38,519 nucleotides of DNA from Nostoc sp. NOS(2021) (GCF_017115025.1 NZ_JABXKM010000029.1:1-38519); one strand, 5' to 3'. Counted from the stretch's first letter, positions 8,049 to 15,010 are shown. Numbers and translations are program-made. The notes: generated from the letters alone by a model not told the origin.

Positions 8049-10067
8049 TTATGGTTTGCTTTCGTCAGAAAACTGAGGCAGAGTCAGGGTGAAGCAAATT
8101 TCGCTCTGCTCAGAATCCGAGATTTGGAGACTTTCAACAGCGATCGCTCCATTCAGATGCTGCACTAAAGACTTGACTAGAGCAAGTCCTAAGCCAGTTC
8201 CTGGAGTCCAGCGCCCTTTTCCACGACGGAACTTGTCAAAGATGTAGGTGGCTTCTTCTTCGGAGATGGCACGTCCTGTATTCGTCACCTTCATGATAAC
8301 TTGATCTATTTGTTGATCAACTCGGTGAGCAGCTTTCAAGTGGACGATGGTATCATGCTGTGAGTATTTACAGGCATTTGTTAACAACTCTTGGAGAATG
8401 CGGTCAAAACTCTCTAGTTCAGTTTGCAGTTTTAGCGACTCCTGTGGTAAATCTACAGAAATCTTTAATCCCTTTTCTGCGAGTTTTTTCTCAAAAGATA
8501 CTGCTATATCCTGGATTCTGGTATTTAAATCTATAGTTTCTAATTGTGGAGCTTCGTGAGGCGACTCTAGTTTTTGCAGTGTCAACAAGTCATTAATCAA
8601 GTTGATTTCCTTTGTACATTCCTGCTCTAGGATATCCAGATATCTAACTTGACGCTCTGGTGCTATTCCTGGCAAACGTAAATTCCGAATTGACATCAGC
8701 ATGTTTGTCAAGGGATAGCGCAAGCGATCGCTCATGTTGCTCAAAAATTCATCTTTGAGTTCGTTAAGTTTCCGCAGCTGCTCAACATACTGCCGTGTTC
8801 TTTCATGCAATTTTGCCTGTAGTTCCAGACTGCTCTTGAGTTTCGCTGTCCGTTCATCTACCAAAGTTTGGACTTGACGCAATGTCTGTGACTGAATTAT
8901 GGCGTTACTCACTTGAGCACAAACCATTTCCACAAGATTTAATTCTGCTGGTTGCCAACTGCGAATCACAGATTGCTGTAGCACCAAGAATCCTAAGATT
9001 TTACCTTGACTCTCTAATGGCATTAACAGTACCGCAGGCAATTCCTCTACTGCAAATAATGGAGCAGCTGTCGAGGTATAGTTTTGGTCTGTATAATCAT
9101 CGAAAATTACTGGTTTTCCAGAATCCATGAAGGCACGCTGGCATAAACCACAGTCTGAAATCAAGAAAGACTGAGCTAAAGTGTCTAGTTTACTAGTGCG
9201 AGAACTTTGTGTTTCCCTAGCCCATTCACCGATCACGGTAGCTTTAGCTTTAGGAATTTGTTTTTTAGCTTGAGTCCTAAATAGTGGATCTGTATATTTT
9301 AGTAATATAAGCAAGCCCCGATCTGCCTGTAGAGATTCGGCAGTCGAGGCGATAACTAACTGGAGCATTTGATTAAGCTCCAAGTTGCTGCGACTCAATA
9401 TAGTTAGTTGCTTGATCAAACTTTGATGCTGCTTGCTCTTTTGCAGGTACTGCTCTTGATGAGCAATTAGTTGAGCTTGTGCCACTCCCGAAAAAGCGAT
9501 CGCGCAAGCCGACTCTACTTCTTTGAGCAATTGTTTATCTGATTCACTCCAATCATAAGGTTGGAATTTAATCAGATTAATCACCCCATTATTATTGCCA
9601 CCAAATCGGGTGGGAATTGCCAAAACTGCTTTTATCGGTAGTGGCAAATATTGACAACCAATTACCAGACTGTTGTGAATCAGAGAAATGTCTTCAATAG
9701 TCAATGGTTGGGCAGCACATTGCAGCACTGGCGAGTGCATAAGCAGCTGTTCCATTGAAAACATCTCTTCTGGGTGTGGCAACCCTAAATACTCATCAGC
9801 ACACCAATTAGTAGTAGTCGCTTCGTCAGATGTCTCACCCGTTACTGAAACCAAGCAGCAACAATCTACTTGAAAGACAACTCCTAGCAATTGGGCGATA
9901 TCTTGCATCATCAATGCCGTCGCCGAGCTATTGACAATGATTTGGTTAATCTTTTGTACCAACTGGCGGGCAGGTTCTTCCTGATGCTGCATCAGCTTGA
10001 CTTGGTAAGGTTGTAGTCGATCTATGTCATCGACGTAATGTGGCGGCGACGATAAAGGCTTTTTCAT
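8049..10067 (-). CDS. GAF-domain sensor histidine kinase lacking the phospho-acceptor His
   Basis: 672 aa from the ATG at 10067, which has GAGGG upstream; in-frame ATG 10097 and TTG 10112 would add 10 or 15 residues. Two GAF-like domains (about 40-190 and 210-400) are followed by a coiled-coil linker, a HisKA-like helix pair and an HATPase_c domain with N-box (ELLTNACKYS), F-box (IFDKFRRGKG) and G-box (GTGLGLALVKSL). In the H-box, where the family has SHELRTPL, this protein reads SDRLRYPL: the His is Asp (residue 447, codon 8727-8729). The catalytic ATPase motifs are intact, so it may bind ATP but not autophosphorylate in the usual way. No membrane segments, so it is cytoplasmic. It lies 8 nt upstream of the SRPBCC gene. 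Confidence 0.9.
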   Translation of the reverse strand: MKKPLSSPPHYVDDIDRLQPYQVKLMQHQEEPARQLVQKINQIIVNSSATALMMQDIAQLLGVVFQVDCCCLVSVTGETSDEATTTNWCADEYLGLPHPEEMFSMEQLLMHSPVLQCAAQPLTIEDISLIHNSLVIGCQYLPLPIKAVLAIPTRFGGNNNGVINLIKFQPYDWSESDKQLLKEVESACAIAFSGVAQAQLIAHQEQYLQKSKQHQSLIKQLTILSRSNLELNQMLQLVIASTAESLQADRGLLILLKYTDPLFRTQAKKQIPKAKATVIGEWARETQSSRTSKLDTLAQSFLISDCGLCQRAFMDSGKPVIFDDYTDQNYTSTAAPLFAVEELPAVLLMPLESQGKILGFLVLQQSVIRSWQPAELNLVEMVCAQVSNAIIQSQTLRQVQTLVDERTAKLKSSLELQAKLHERTRQYVEQLRKLNELKDEFLSNMSDRLRYPLTNMLMSIRNLRLPGIAPERQVRYLDILEQECTKEINLINDLLTLQKLESPHEAPQLETIDLNTRIQDIAVSFEKKLAEKGLKISVDLPQESLKLQTELESFDRILQELLTNACKYSQHDTIVHLKAAHRVDQQIDQVIMKVTNTGRAISEEEATYIFDKFRRGKGRWTPGTGLGLALVKSLVQHLNGAIAVESLQISDSEQSEICFTLTLPQFSDESKP

Positions 10068-10536
10068 TCTTGGCACGCCCTCGGATAATAACACCATTGT
10101 TTTTGCACCCAACCTCTTGGCATATTCTTCACCGTTAGTTATGTTGGTACACCTTGATAATTGACAAATCTTGTATGAATACTTTCTCTCACCTGTTATA
10201 GCCCTTTTCTATCTCAGATGGCCAAATTACCACTGTATCAAGCAAATTGCTACACTGCCACATAAGTAATAAAATACTTAAGATATCCTATAACTGCTTC
10301 AGCTAGCTTATTTTTGACTGCTCTATGTTGAAATAATTTACTAACTCTATCTTGTCTGTAAGTATACATAAACCGTAATTTCTCTGGAATTCCAGCAAAA
10401 TTGCCCTTAATATCACGTAAAATTACTTATGTTGCTTTATAAATTTTTGTGACATTTTTGTCAAAACTAGTAGGTTTGACAAGCTACTCTTTGATCTCCG
10501 TAACTCTCAGTAAAATATCAATAAAACTAAATTTTA

Positions 10537-10576
10537 AATGCAGCCCAATTATTAGTAATAATAACTGAGCTGCATT
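10537..10576 (-). terminator. Hairpin downstream of the RHH-like gene
   Basis: AATGCAGC / GCTGCATT 8-bp perfect stem, 16 nt past the stop at 10592. An A/T-rich tract follows on the minus strand but there is no long U run. The rest of the gap 10077-10536 shows no gene; it should hold the kinase promoter. Confidence 0.45.
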
Positions 10577-10591
10577 GCCTAAATATTAAGA

Positions 10592-10927
10592 CTATCCAGC
10601 CAAGCTCTCGACACTCAGAGGAACCATATCGCCATTCCTCGTCAGTCCTAACAACATCGGTTGTTGGGGTTGAATTAGTTGGCCTGTGAGTACACAGCGT
10701 TCTTCTTGCTGGGCTGTGGCAGCTATGCTAGCTCGAATGTCGGATCGGGAAAATCGAGGCTTCCACTCACCTGATTTTTGCTGGACATAATTCCAAAGGA
10801 TATCTCGGATCAGAGCTTGATATCCCTGATTCCCAGCTATTTCTTTGAGCTTATCTTTGAGTTCCCGCTCTAGGCGGATGCTGGTAACTTCCATATCGGT
10901 GGTTGGGGTGCGAGCGATCGTATGCAT
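10592..10927 (-). CDS. Small ribbon-helix-helix-like DNA-binding protein
   Basis: 111 aa from the ATG at 10927; a GTG directly before it is the alternative. A Shine-Dalgarno AAGGAG lies 8 nt upstream. Residues about 14-50 (VTSIRLERELKDKLKEIAG, then ALIRDILWNYV) fit a beta-strand plus two helices of the CopG/Arc ribbon-helix-helix fold. The C-terminal half has two closely spaced segments, EERCVLTGQLIQPQQPMLLGL, of unknown role. It is divergent from the HNH leader region with about 70 bp between, so it could regulate that region; this is inference from position only. Confidence 0.7.
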   Translation of the reverse strand: MHTIARTPTTDMEVTSIRLERELKDKLKEIAGNQGYQALIRDILWNYVQQKSGEWKPRFSRSDIRASIAATAQQEERCVLTGQLIQPQQPMLLGLTRNGDMVPLSVESLAG

Positions 10928-11054
10928 CACTTTTTCTCCTTAGAGGTATAGACAGGATAGTAATACAAGTGTAGTATGTTTAAAGGAATGTTCAATAGGT
11001 GAAATTTTCTGTGAAATCCATTTACCCCATCTCTACTTCTTTGTGCGCTACCAA

Positions 11055-11313
11055 TTGCCGAGCCGGTTGGGAATCGGCTGCTATGGGAGTGGAGTATTTA
11101 TTTATGGGCGATGGTAGCCGAAATTATGGGCAAATCACACAGGGTAATTATGATTTTAGACATCTCAGCATTAGTGCGCTGATTGCAAAACCAGAACTAG
11201 ATGAACAAAGCGGGGGGTACAGGCAAAGGAATACTGTACCGATATGAGACCAGAAAATTTTCCGGTCAATTCTAACCCCCGCTTCACCGAAAACTTGAAG
11301 CGGGGGTTTTTTT
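11055..11313 (+). ncRNA. Candidate structured leader/attenuator RNA upstream of the HNH gene
   Basis: No convincing reading frame, but a series of hairpins: AGCCG/CGGCT (11061-11079), GGTACAG/CTGTACC (11216-11240), GACC/GGTC (11248-11267), then a strong intrinsic terminator (11274-11313). AAGCGGGGG at 11208-11216 is exactly complementary to CCCCCGCTT (11276-11284), the left arm of the terminator, so an alternative structure would remove the terminator. The GTG start of the HNH gene comes 16 nt after the T run. The 5' end is a guess. It could instead be the 3' end of an independent small RNA. Confidence 0.45.
11274..11313 (+). terminator. Strong intrinsic terminator directly before the HNH gene
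   Basis: A 13-bp perfect stem AACCCCCGCTTCA / TGAAGCGGGGGTT, 9-nt loop, then a run of T. Its 5' arm can pair alternatively with 11208-11216. Confidence 0.85.
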
Positions 11314-11328
11314 ATAAGGAGTTAAGCT

Positions 11329-11868
11329 GTGACGATATCTTCCAGGCGCGGCGCGATCGCAATGCAAGTGTTAGAGCAATCTGTGGTGGTGTTTTCTCAA
11401 AATTATTTGCCACTGTGTCAGGTCAATATCAAGCGGGCAATTGTGCTGTTAGTAACCAACAAGGCGCAACCGCTGGGTTTTACCACAGAAGGCGGATGGC
11501 GAGTTCACTCACCCAGCTTGGTAATTGATGTGCCAAAACACATTCGCTTGACAATCACTTCCAATGAGCGGATGTGGAAAGTTCCGCCAGTGAATCGGCG
11601 GGAAGTGTTGCGACGAGACCATCACAGTTGCCAATATTGCGGCAGCGGTAAACATCTAACGCTAGATCATGTGATGCCGCGATCTAAAGGCGGTTCTCAC
11701 ACTTGGGATAACGTAGTCGCAGCTTGTGAGAGATGTAACTCCCGTAAAGGCGATCGCACCCTGTTTGAGGCTGGTATGCAACTGCGTACCAAACCAAAAG
11801 CACCAATGCACCCCGCGATTTCTTTTGCTGAACAGTTTTGGATAGATATGCAAGGAAGCCTGGAATAA
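11329..11868 (+). CDS. HNH endonuclease
   Basis: 179 aa from a GTG with Shine-Dalgarno AAGGAG (11316-11321, 7-nt spacing); ATG 11362 is the alternative and would start at MQVLEQSVVVFSQNY. The C-terminal half is a classic HNH/McrA-like beta-beta-alpha-metal domain: CQYCG, LTLDHVMPRSKGGSHTWDNVVAACERCNSRKGD, with two CxxC pairs for structural zinc, the catalytic DH, and the Asn and His-like positions. The N-terminal NYLPLCQVNIKRAIVLLV segment is typical of the cyanobacterial IscB-neighbouring or stand-alone HNH group. The role (repair, restriction or domesticated nuclease) is unknown. It is followed 16 nt later by the 130-aa gene and preceded by an attenuator-like leader. Confidence 0.9.
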   Translation: MTISSRRGAIAMQVLEQSVVVFSQNYLPLCQVNIKRAIVLLVTNKAQPLGFTTEGGWRVHSPSLVIDVPKHIRLTITSNERMWKVPPVNRREVLRRDHHSCQYCGSGKHLTLDHVMPRSKGGSHTWDNVVAACERCNSRKGDRTLFEAGMQLRTKPKAPMHPAISFAEQFWIDMQGSLE

Positions 11869-11884
11869 CAGGAGAGCATAAGGA

Positions 11885-12277
11885 ATGCTGAAATTAACTT
11901 ACACTGAAAGTAGTTTTGATTTGGAATGTCTCACTCTGTCGCTAGAAGAATGGGTAGCGCAACGAGTGATTTTAGCCCTGCGAGTTGGGCAAAGTTTATG
12001 CATTGAACCCAGTACCGCTTCCTTTTTGCTTCCTGTTGATTTGCTAGGAGTAGAAGTACTCAGGGCTGAGGTAAAAAGAGATGACAGAGGAATTATTGCC
12101 CTCTGTGCCTGCGATACCGAATATATGGAAGTCACCCTGCGGGGTTCTTGGCTATCAGATAGTTCTAAGGATGCTGTCGGTGTGTTTGTCACCACTATGA
12201 GCGATCGCGCTGAGTTCTTTTTGCACAAACTTTGGCAGGAAGCTCAAGAAAGCAGTGCTTCTGTCGTCAGCGAATAA
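11885..12277 (+). CDS. Conserved cyanobacterial hypothetical, second gene of the HNH operon
   Basis: 130 aa, ATG start 16 nt after the HNH stop with AAGGA upstream, so it is very likely co-transcribed. No membrane segment or recognised motif. The sequence alternates predicted strands (ILALRVGQSLCIEPSTASFLLP) and ends with a helix (DRAEFFLHKLWQEAQ). The final GSWLSDSSKDAVGVFVTTMSDR looks like a compact alpha/beta domain. I do not recognise the family; tight coupling suggests it acts with, or modulates, the nuclease. Confidence 0.75.
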   Translation: MLKLTYTESSFDLECLTLSLEEWVAQRVILALRVGQSLCIEPSTASFLLPVDLLGVEVLRAEVKRDDRGIIALCACDTEYMEVTLRGSWLSDSSKDAVGVFVTTMSDRAEFFLHKLWQEAQESSASVVSE

Positions 12278-12330
12278 ACGAAATGGTTGGGTAAGTAGAA
12301 TTTCTCACCCTTTATGGGACTGACAAATAT

Positions 12331-12421
12331 AGGACTTACGCAAAACTACACGCTGTAGGGGCAATTCATGAATTGCCCCTACCAGAAAATTAGGGTTTCG
12401 GCTATTGTTTGCGTAAGTCCT
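12331..12421. mobile_element. 91-bp MITE-like element
   Basis: Perfect 14-bp terminal inverted repeats AGGACTTACGCAAA / TTTGCGTAAGTCCT. The interior contains a 28-bp perfect palindrome (12355-12382) centred on CATG. Arms of this type with TGCGTAAGTCCT ends are common intergenic repeats in Nostoc. Confidence 0.75.
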
Positions 12422-12501
12422 GAAATAAAAAAACATCTCAAATTTTCTAGTGGGATGGGTGTCCGCACTACGTGCCGCTACGCGAACACCCGTCCTATAT
12501 T

Positions 12502-12533
12502 CAGGGCGGGCTTTCCGGCCCACCCCACAAGAT
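12502..12533. repeat. Palindromic repeat, copy 1 (shared with 14843-14873)
   Basis: CAGGGCGGGC, a short variable centre, then GCCCACCCCACAAGAT. The same block with another centre lies at 14843-14873 inside the tRNA array. Confidence 0.7.
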
Positions 12534-12557
12534 GGATAATTTATTTCTTGTCAGTCC

Positions 12558-13409
12558 CTATTGTCCCATTTCTAGAAGTTCGGGAATTGTCACAAATCGG
12601 TAGCCTTGCTGTTTGAGTCCGCTGATGATTAGTGGCAAAGCTTCTACAGTTCTGTGGCGATCGCCACCACCATCATGCATTAAAACAATAGAACCTGGTT
12701 TCGCGCCTTTCAAGACATTATTTACAAATGCTTGCGGTTTGGCGTGAGGATCGGTATCAGCTGAAGTTACTGACCACATAATTACAGCGTCCTTCTGGCT
12801 TTTGGCGTAAGCGGCTAGTCCGTTATTTAAAAAACCTCCAGGAGGACGAAACAGAGCAGTTTTGACTCCTGTAGTTTTGTATATCAGGTCAGATGTGCGA
12901 TCAATTTCATTCTTGGCTGTGGCTTCATCCATTCGCCGATACCAATGATGCCAAGTATGGTTGCCAATGGCGTGTCCCTCGGCTACTTCACGCTTGGCTA
13001 GGTCTGGATTTGCTTGCAAGGCTTGTCCTACCCAAAAGAATGTCACCTTAACATCATTTTGCTTCAGAATATCCAGCATTTCTAGGGTTGTCTTTGGCCA
13101 AGGCCCATCATCAATACCTAGAGCAATAACCTTCTCGTTGTTCCTGGGATGCACCTGATAAACTGTTTTTCCCTGAAATTTAGCTGGGACTGTAAAGGTA
13201 AGATTTTCTACTTTGGCTGATGGCGGTAGCTGGGCATTAATTTCGCCCTTTGCTGGATGATCTTGAACTTGTGCAGTATGGATTTTGCTTAAAGGCTTGT
13301 TCAACCCCGATTGTGGGGAGATGCCTGGAGCAATACTACAAGCTGTAATCGTAGAGGCGATCGCAACAACACTAATTATCTTTTGTCGCTTGAGGTAGTT
13401 GTCTGTCAC
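12558..13409 (-). CDS. Polysaccharide deacetylase (NodB-like) lipoprotein
   Basis: 283 aa from GTG. The N-terminal signal ends in the lipobox ITAC with Cys24, so it is a lipid-anchored exported protein. The NodB domain (about 90-275) has the motifs in order: IALGIDDGPWP (D100, D101; base and metal ligand), GNHTWHHW (H151 and H155, metal ligands), FRPPGG, WSVTSADTDPH, and IVLMHDGG with the catalytic His. It should remove N-acetyl groups from peptidoglycan or another amino-sugar polymer in the periplasm. It stands alone. The stop codon abuts an 11-bp inverted-repeat arm of the composite repeat to its left. Confidence 0.92.
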   Translation of the reverse strand: MTDNYLKRQKIISVVAIASTITACSIAPGISPQSGLNKPLSKIHTAQVQDHPAKGEINAQLPPSAKVENLTFTVPAKFQGKTVYQVHPRNNEKVIALGIDDGPWPKTTLEMLDILKQNDVKVTFFWVGQALQANPDLAKREVAEGHAIGNHTWHHWYRRMDEATAKNEIDRTSDLIYKTTGVKTALFRPPGGFLNNGLAAYAKSQKDAVIMWSVTSADTDPHAKPQAFVNNVLKGAKPGSIVLMHDGGGDRHRTVEALPLIISGLKQQGYRFVTIPELLEMGQ

Positions 13410-13530
13410 GTCAGGCTTTTAAATACTCACCCAATCATAACTGTAGTTTGACTTTTCAGAGGGGTTAGCAAGTTCAAACCTAAGCACAAAAGCTTTTCTA
13501 GACAATTTCAAAAAAACTTTCTGAAACCCC

Positions 13531-13559
13531 TTGACACTTCTTGTAGTATTTTGTAGCAT
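13531..13559 (+). promoter_or_regulatory. Sigma-70-type promoter candidate upstream of the tRNA array
   Basis: TTGACA (13531-13536), 17-bp spacer, TAGCAT (13554-13559). It is the best promoter-like match in the 500 bp before the first tRNA (13918). It lies about 360 bp upstream with a hairpin between. The remaining gap 13560-13876 contains an unconvincing 64-codon frame (13603-13797). Confidence 0.4.
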
Positions 13560-13876
13560 GATGTAGTGAGGCGAAAGACAAAGCTTCGCAAGGGTCAAAA
13601 TCATGTTCTACATCCAACTAAAGGACAGGCGTTGGAATAAACCAAAGTCCCCAGTCAACAAAGCTGCTTTTACTTGCAAACCATCGGCAGTAGAGGCAAT
13701 AAACGAAAAAAGTTCTAAGTTTGCATTCATCAAAACCACTGAATACATCCGTAATACACAACAGGCTTGCTACCTAGTGTTTCGGTTGTTTTCCTAACAG
13801 TTTCTAACAGTAAAAGCTAATTTTTCTGAACCTTGAAAACTAAATAAGAAATGGGCAAGTTCACCAAAAAAATCTG

Positions 13877-13902
13877 TGCCTAAAAACCTAAAAGTTTAGG
13901 CA
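13877..13902 (+). repeat. Hairpin just upstream of the first array tRNA
   Basis: TGCCTAAA / TTTAGGCA 8-bp stem, 10-nt loop, 16 nt before tRNA-Asp. It may be a terminator or a processing signal. Confidence 0.4.
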
Positions 13903-13917
13903 TAGATTCTAAAAAAT

Positions 13918-13991
13918 CGGGGTGTAGCTCAACTGGCTAGAGCGTTCCGTTGTCTGCGGAAATGTTGCGGGTTCAAGTCCCGTCACCCTGG
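13918..13991 (+). tRNA. tRNA-Asp(GUC), array gene 1
   Basis: Acceptor CGGGGTG / CACCCTG, anticodon stem TTCCG/CGGAA with loop TTGTCTG, T-loop TTCAAGT, discriminator G73 as expected for Asp. Good cloverleaf and first gene of the array. Confidence 0.88.
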
Positions 13992-13995
13992 TTGT

Positions 13996-14069
13996 AGTCC
14001 CGTAGGCGAATAGTTTAAGCCGTCAGTCTCTCAAGCTGAAAATTGCGAGTGCGAATCTCGTCGGGACTC
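13996..14069 (+). tRNA. tRNA-Glu(CUC), array gene 2
   Basis: Acceptor AGTCCCG / CGGGACT; anticodon loop CTCTCAA reading CTC; T-stem GCGAG/CTCGT. Discriminator C69 is followed directly by CCA, so the 3' CCA is genome-encoded. The A1-T72 acceptor and C73 are unlike the housekeeping tRNA-Glu at 7271; charging identity is uncertain. Confidence 0.78.
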
Positions 14070-14075
14070 CCAAAT

Positions 14076-14148
14076 GGCTGAGTAGCCAAGTGGTCGAAGG
14101 CGTCGGTCTGCAAAACCGATATCGTGAGTTCAAATCTCACCTCAGCCT
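14076..14148 (+). tRNA. tRNA-Cys(GCA), array gene 3
   Basis: Acceptor GGCTGAG / CTCAGCC, anticodon stem TCGGT/ACCGA with loop CTGCAAA, T-stem GTGAG/CTCAC, discriminator U73 as required for Cys. Well formed. Confidence 0.92.
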
Positions 14149-14158
14149 TTGGTGCGAT

Positions 14159-14231
14159 CGCAGTGTAGCTTAATTAGCAAAGCCCCAGGTTCATACCCTG
14201 GTATATGCGGGTGCAAATCCCGCCGCTGCCA
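14159..14231 (+). tRNA. tRNA-Met or Ile2 (CAU), array gene 4
   Basis: Anticodon stem CCAGG/CCTGG with loop TTCATAC; D-stem GCTT/AAGC; T-stem GCGGG/CCCGC; A73 followed by encoded CCA (14232-14234). The first acceptor pair is C1-C72, unpaired; base 1 lies inside a HIP1 octamer (14154-14161). The anticodon stem lacks the three G-C pairs of an initiator, so an elongator Met or a lysidine-modified Ile2 is more likely. Confidence 0.82.
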
Positions 14232-14237
14232 CCAAAT

Positions 14238-14309
14238 GCAGGGATGGTGTAACGGTAACACCTCGTGACTCCAAATCCGATGTTCTGGGTTCAAATCCTA
14301 GTCCCTGCG
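14238..14309 (+). tRNA. tRNA-Trp(CCA)-like with defective anticodon stem, array gene 5
   Basis: Acceptor GCAGGGA/TCCCTGC is perfect, the D-arm GGTG/CACC and T-arm are good, and G73 suits Trp. The anticodon loop CTCCAAA would read CCA, but the flanking arms CGTGA/TCCGA pair at only two positions. Either the gene is decaying or the loop is arranged unusually (8 nt). Confidence 0.6.
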
Positions 14310-14336
14310 TCAGACAATTTTGGATTTTAGATTGCC

Positions 14337-14466
14337 AATTTTAGATTACAGCAGAAATCATGTATTTGAACACATCTGTCGTAGGGGCACAGCAGTGCTG
14401 TGCCCTTACCGCATGGTCTATTTACCTGAAAATAGCTGTAAAAAATTTAATTTAAAATCTAAAATT
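14337..14466. mobile_element. MITE-like element inside the tRNA array
   Basis: AATTTTAGATT (14337-14347) and AATCTAAAATT (14456-14466) are perfect 11-bp inverted ends. The interior has a GTAGGGGCACAGCA / TGCTGTGCCCTTAC palindrome. It separates array genes 5 and 6; the 168-bp gap contains no tRNA. Confidence 0.6.
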
Positions 14467-14477
14467 CGGTAAATTAT

Positions 14478-14549
14478 GCCCTCGTGGACGAATGGTTAAG
14501 TCAGTGTTCTTTCAAAGCACAGATGCGAGTTCAATTCTCGTCGAGGGAA
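14478..14549 (+). tRNA. tRNA-Glu(UUC), array gene 6
   Basis: Anticodon stem GTGTT/AGCAC with loop CTTTCAA; T-stem GCGAG/CTCGT; acceptor GCCCTCG/CGAGGGA has a G1-A72 mismatch. It is a second Glu(UUC) gene in the window, very different from the housekeeping copy at 7271. Confidence 0.8.
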
Positions 14550-14556
14550 TGATTAT

Positions 14557-14639
14557 GGGTCGGTGGCCGAGTCTGGCTGAAGGCGACAGTCTGTAAAACT
14601 GTTCTTTTTTGCACGCAGGTTCAAATCCTGCTCGACCCA
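14557..14639 (+). tRNA. tRNA-Tyr(GUA), array gene 7
   Basis: Type II tRNA of 83 nt: anticodon stem ACAGT/ACTGT with loop CTGTAAA, acceptor GGGTCGG/TCGACCC, A73. The variable arm is present but T-rich (TCTTTTTTGCAC) and does not form a clear stem. Confidence 0.88.
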
Positions 14640-14643
14640 CTAT

Positions 14644-14733
14644 GGAGAGGTGGCTGAGTGGCCCAAAGCGTCCTCCTGCTAAGAGGAAACGGGTAGTTAA
14701 TACCCGTCGCAGGTTCAAATCCTGTTCTCTCCG
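14644..14733 (+). tRNA. tRNA-Ser(GCU), array gene 8
   Basis: Type II, 90 nt: anticodon stem TCCTC/GAGGA with loop CTGCTAA; long variable arm with stem ACGGGTA/TACCCGT; G73. The housekeeping Ser(GCU) gene at 21084 has the same acceptor 5' arm (GGAGAGG) but different anticodon stem and T-arm. Confidence 0.93.
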
Positions 14734-14737
14734 TTTT

Positions 14738-14812
14738 GAGAGTGTGGTGTAACTGGATAACATCTCAGTCTACGAAACTGAAGACTTGAGGGTTCAAATC
14801 CCTCCGCTCTCG
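14738..14812 (+). tRNA. tRNA-Arg(ACG), array gene 9
   Basis: Acceptor GAGAGTG/CGCTCTC, anticodon stem TCAGT/ACTGA with loop CTACGAA, T-stem GAGGG/CCCTC, G73. Reads CGN after A34-to-I editing. Confidence 0.9.
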
Positions 14813-14813
14813 T

Positions 14814-14916
14814 TAAGCTAATCGGCATTCAAGTTGCATAATCAGGGCGGGCAAGATGCCCACCCCACAAGATATTGAGAAAATTTTAATATGCAAATTA
14901 GATGTGTTTTAGCTTA
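14814..14916. mobile_element. 103-bp MITE-like element inside the tRNA array
   Basis: Ends TAAGCTAA...TTGCATA (14814-14840) and TATGCAA...TTAGCTTA (14890-14916) are imperfect inverted repeats. The centre holds the palindromic repeat shared with 12502-12533. A lone end of the same element is at 16736-16762. It sits 1 nt after tRNA-Arg(ACG) without disrupting it. Confidence 0.7.
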
Positions 14917-14935
14917 CATGATCTCTTCTCTTTAT

Positions 14936-15010
14936 CCCCTGGTAGCTCAGTTGGTAGTTAGCGCCTGTTTGAAAAACAGGAGGTCGTCGGTTCGATTCCG
15001 ACCTGGGGGG
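14936..15010 (+). tRNA. tRNA-Phe(GAA), array gene 10
   Basis: Anticodon stem CCTGT/ACAGG with loop TTGAAAA; T-stem GTCGG/CCGAC; acceptor CCCCTGG/CTGGGGG. The D-arm carries 2 extra nt (GGTAGTTAGC where GGTAGAGC is usual). Discriminator is G, where A is the norm for Phe. Confidence 0.85.

Larger units (their letters stand above)
12316..12558. repeat. Composite MITE-like block, outer inverted repeats
   Basis: GGGACTGACAA (12316-12326) and its perfect complement TTGTCAGTCCC (12548-12558) enclose 243 bp that themselves contain the element at 12331-12421 and a palindromic repeat at 12502-12533. The right arm ends on the stop codon of the deacetylase gene. No gene is seen inside. Confidence 0.55.

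Noticed and set aside
11091..11130. Fluoride (crcB-type) riboswitch suggested by GGGCGATGG
   Set aside because: The downstream conserved CUGAUG-type and pairing elements are missing.
10999..11247. 82-codon frame upstream of the HNH gene
   Set aside because: Starts at a GTG with no Shine-Dalgarno, shows no recognisable domain, and overlaps the hairpin-rich leader; better explained as untranslated RNA.
11244..11528. 94-codon frame overlapping the HNH gene start
   Set aside because: Runs through the intrinsic terminator and overlaps the HNH frame, which has clear zinc and catalytic motifs.
13603..13797. 64-codon frame downstream of the candidate array promoter
   Set aside because: Weak ribosome site, no family resemblance, basic low-complexity composition; not enough to call.
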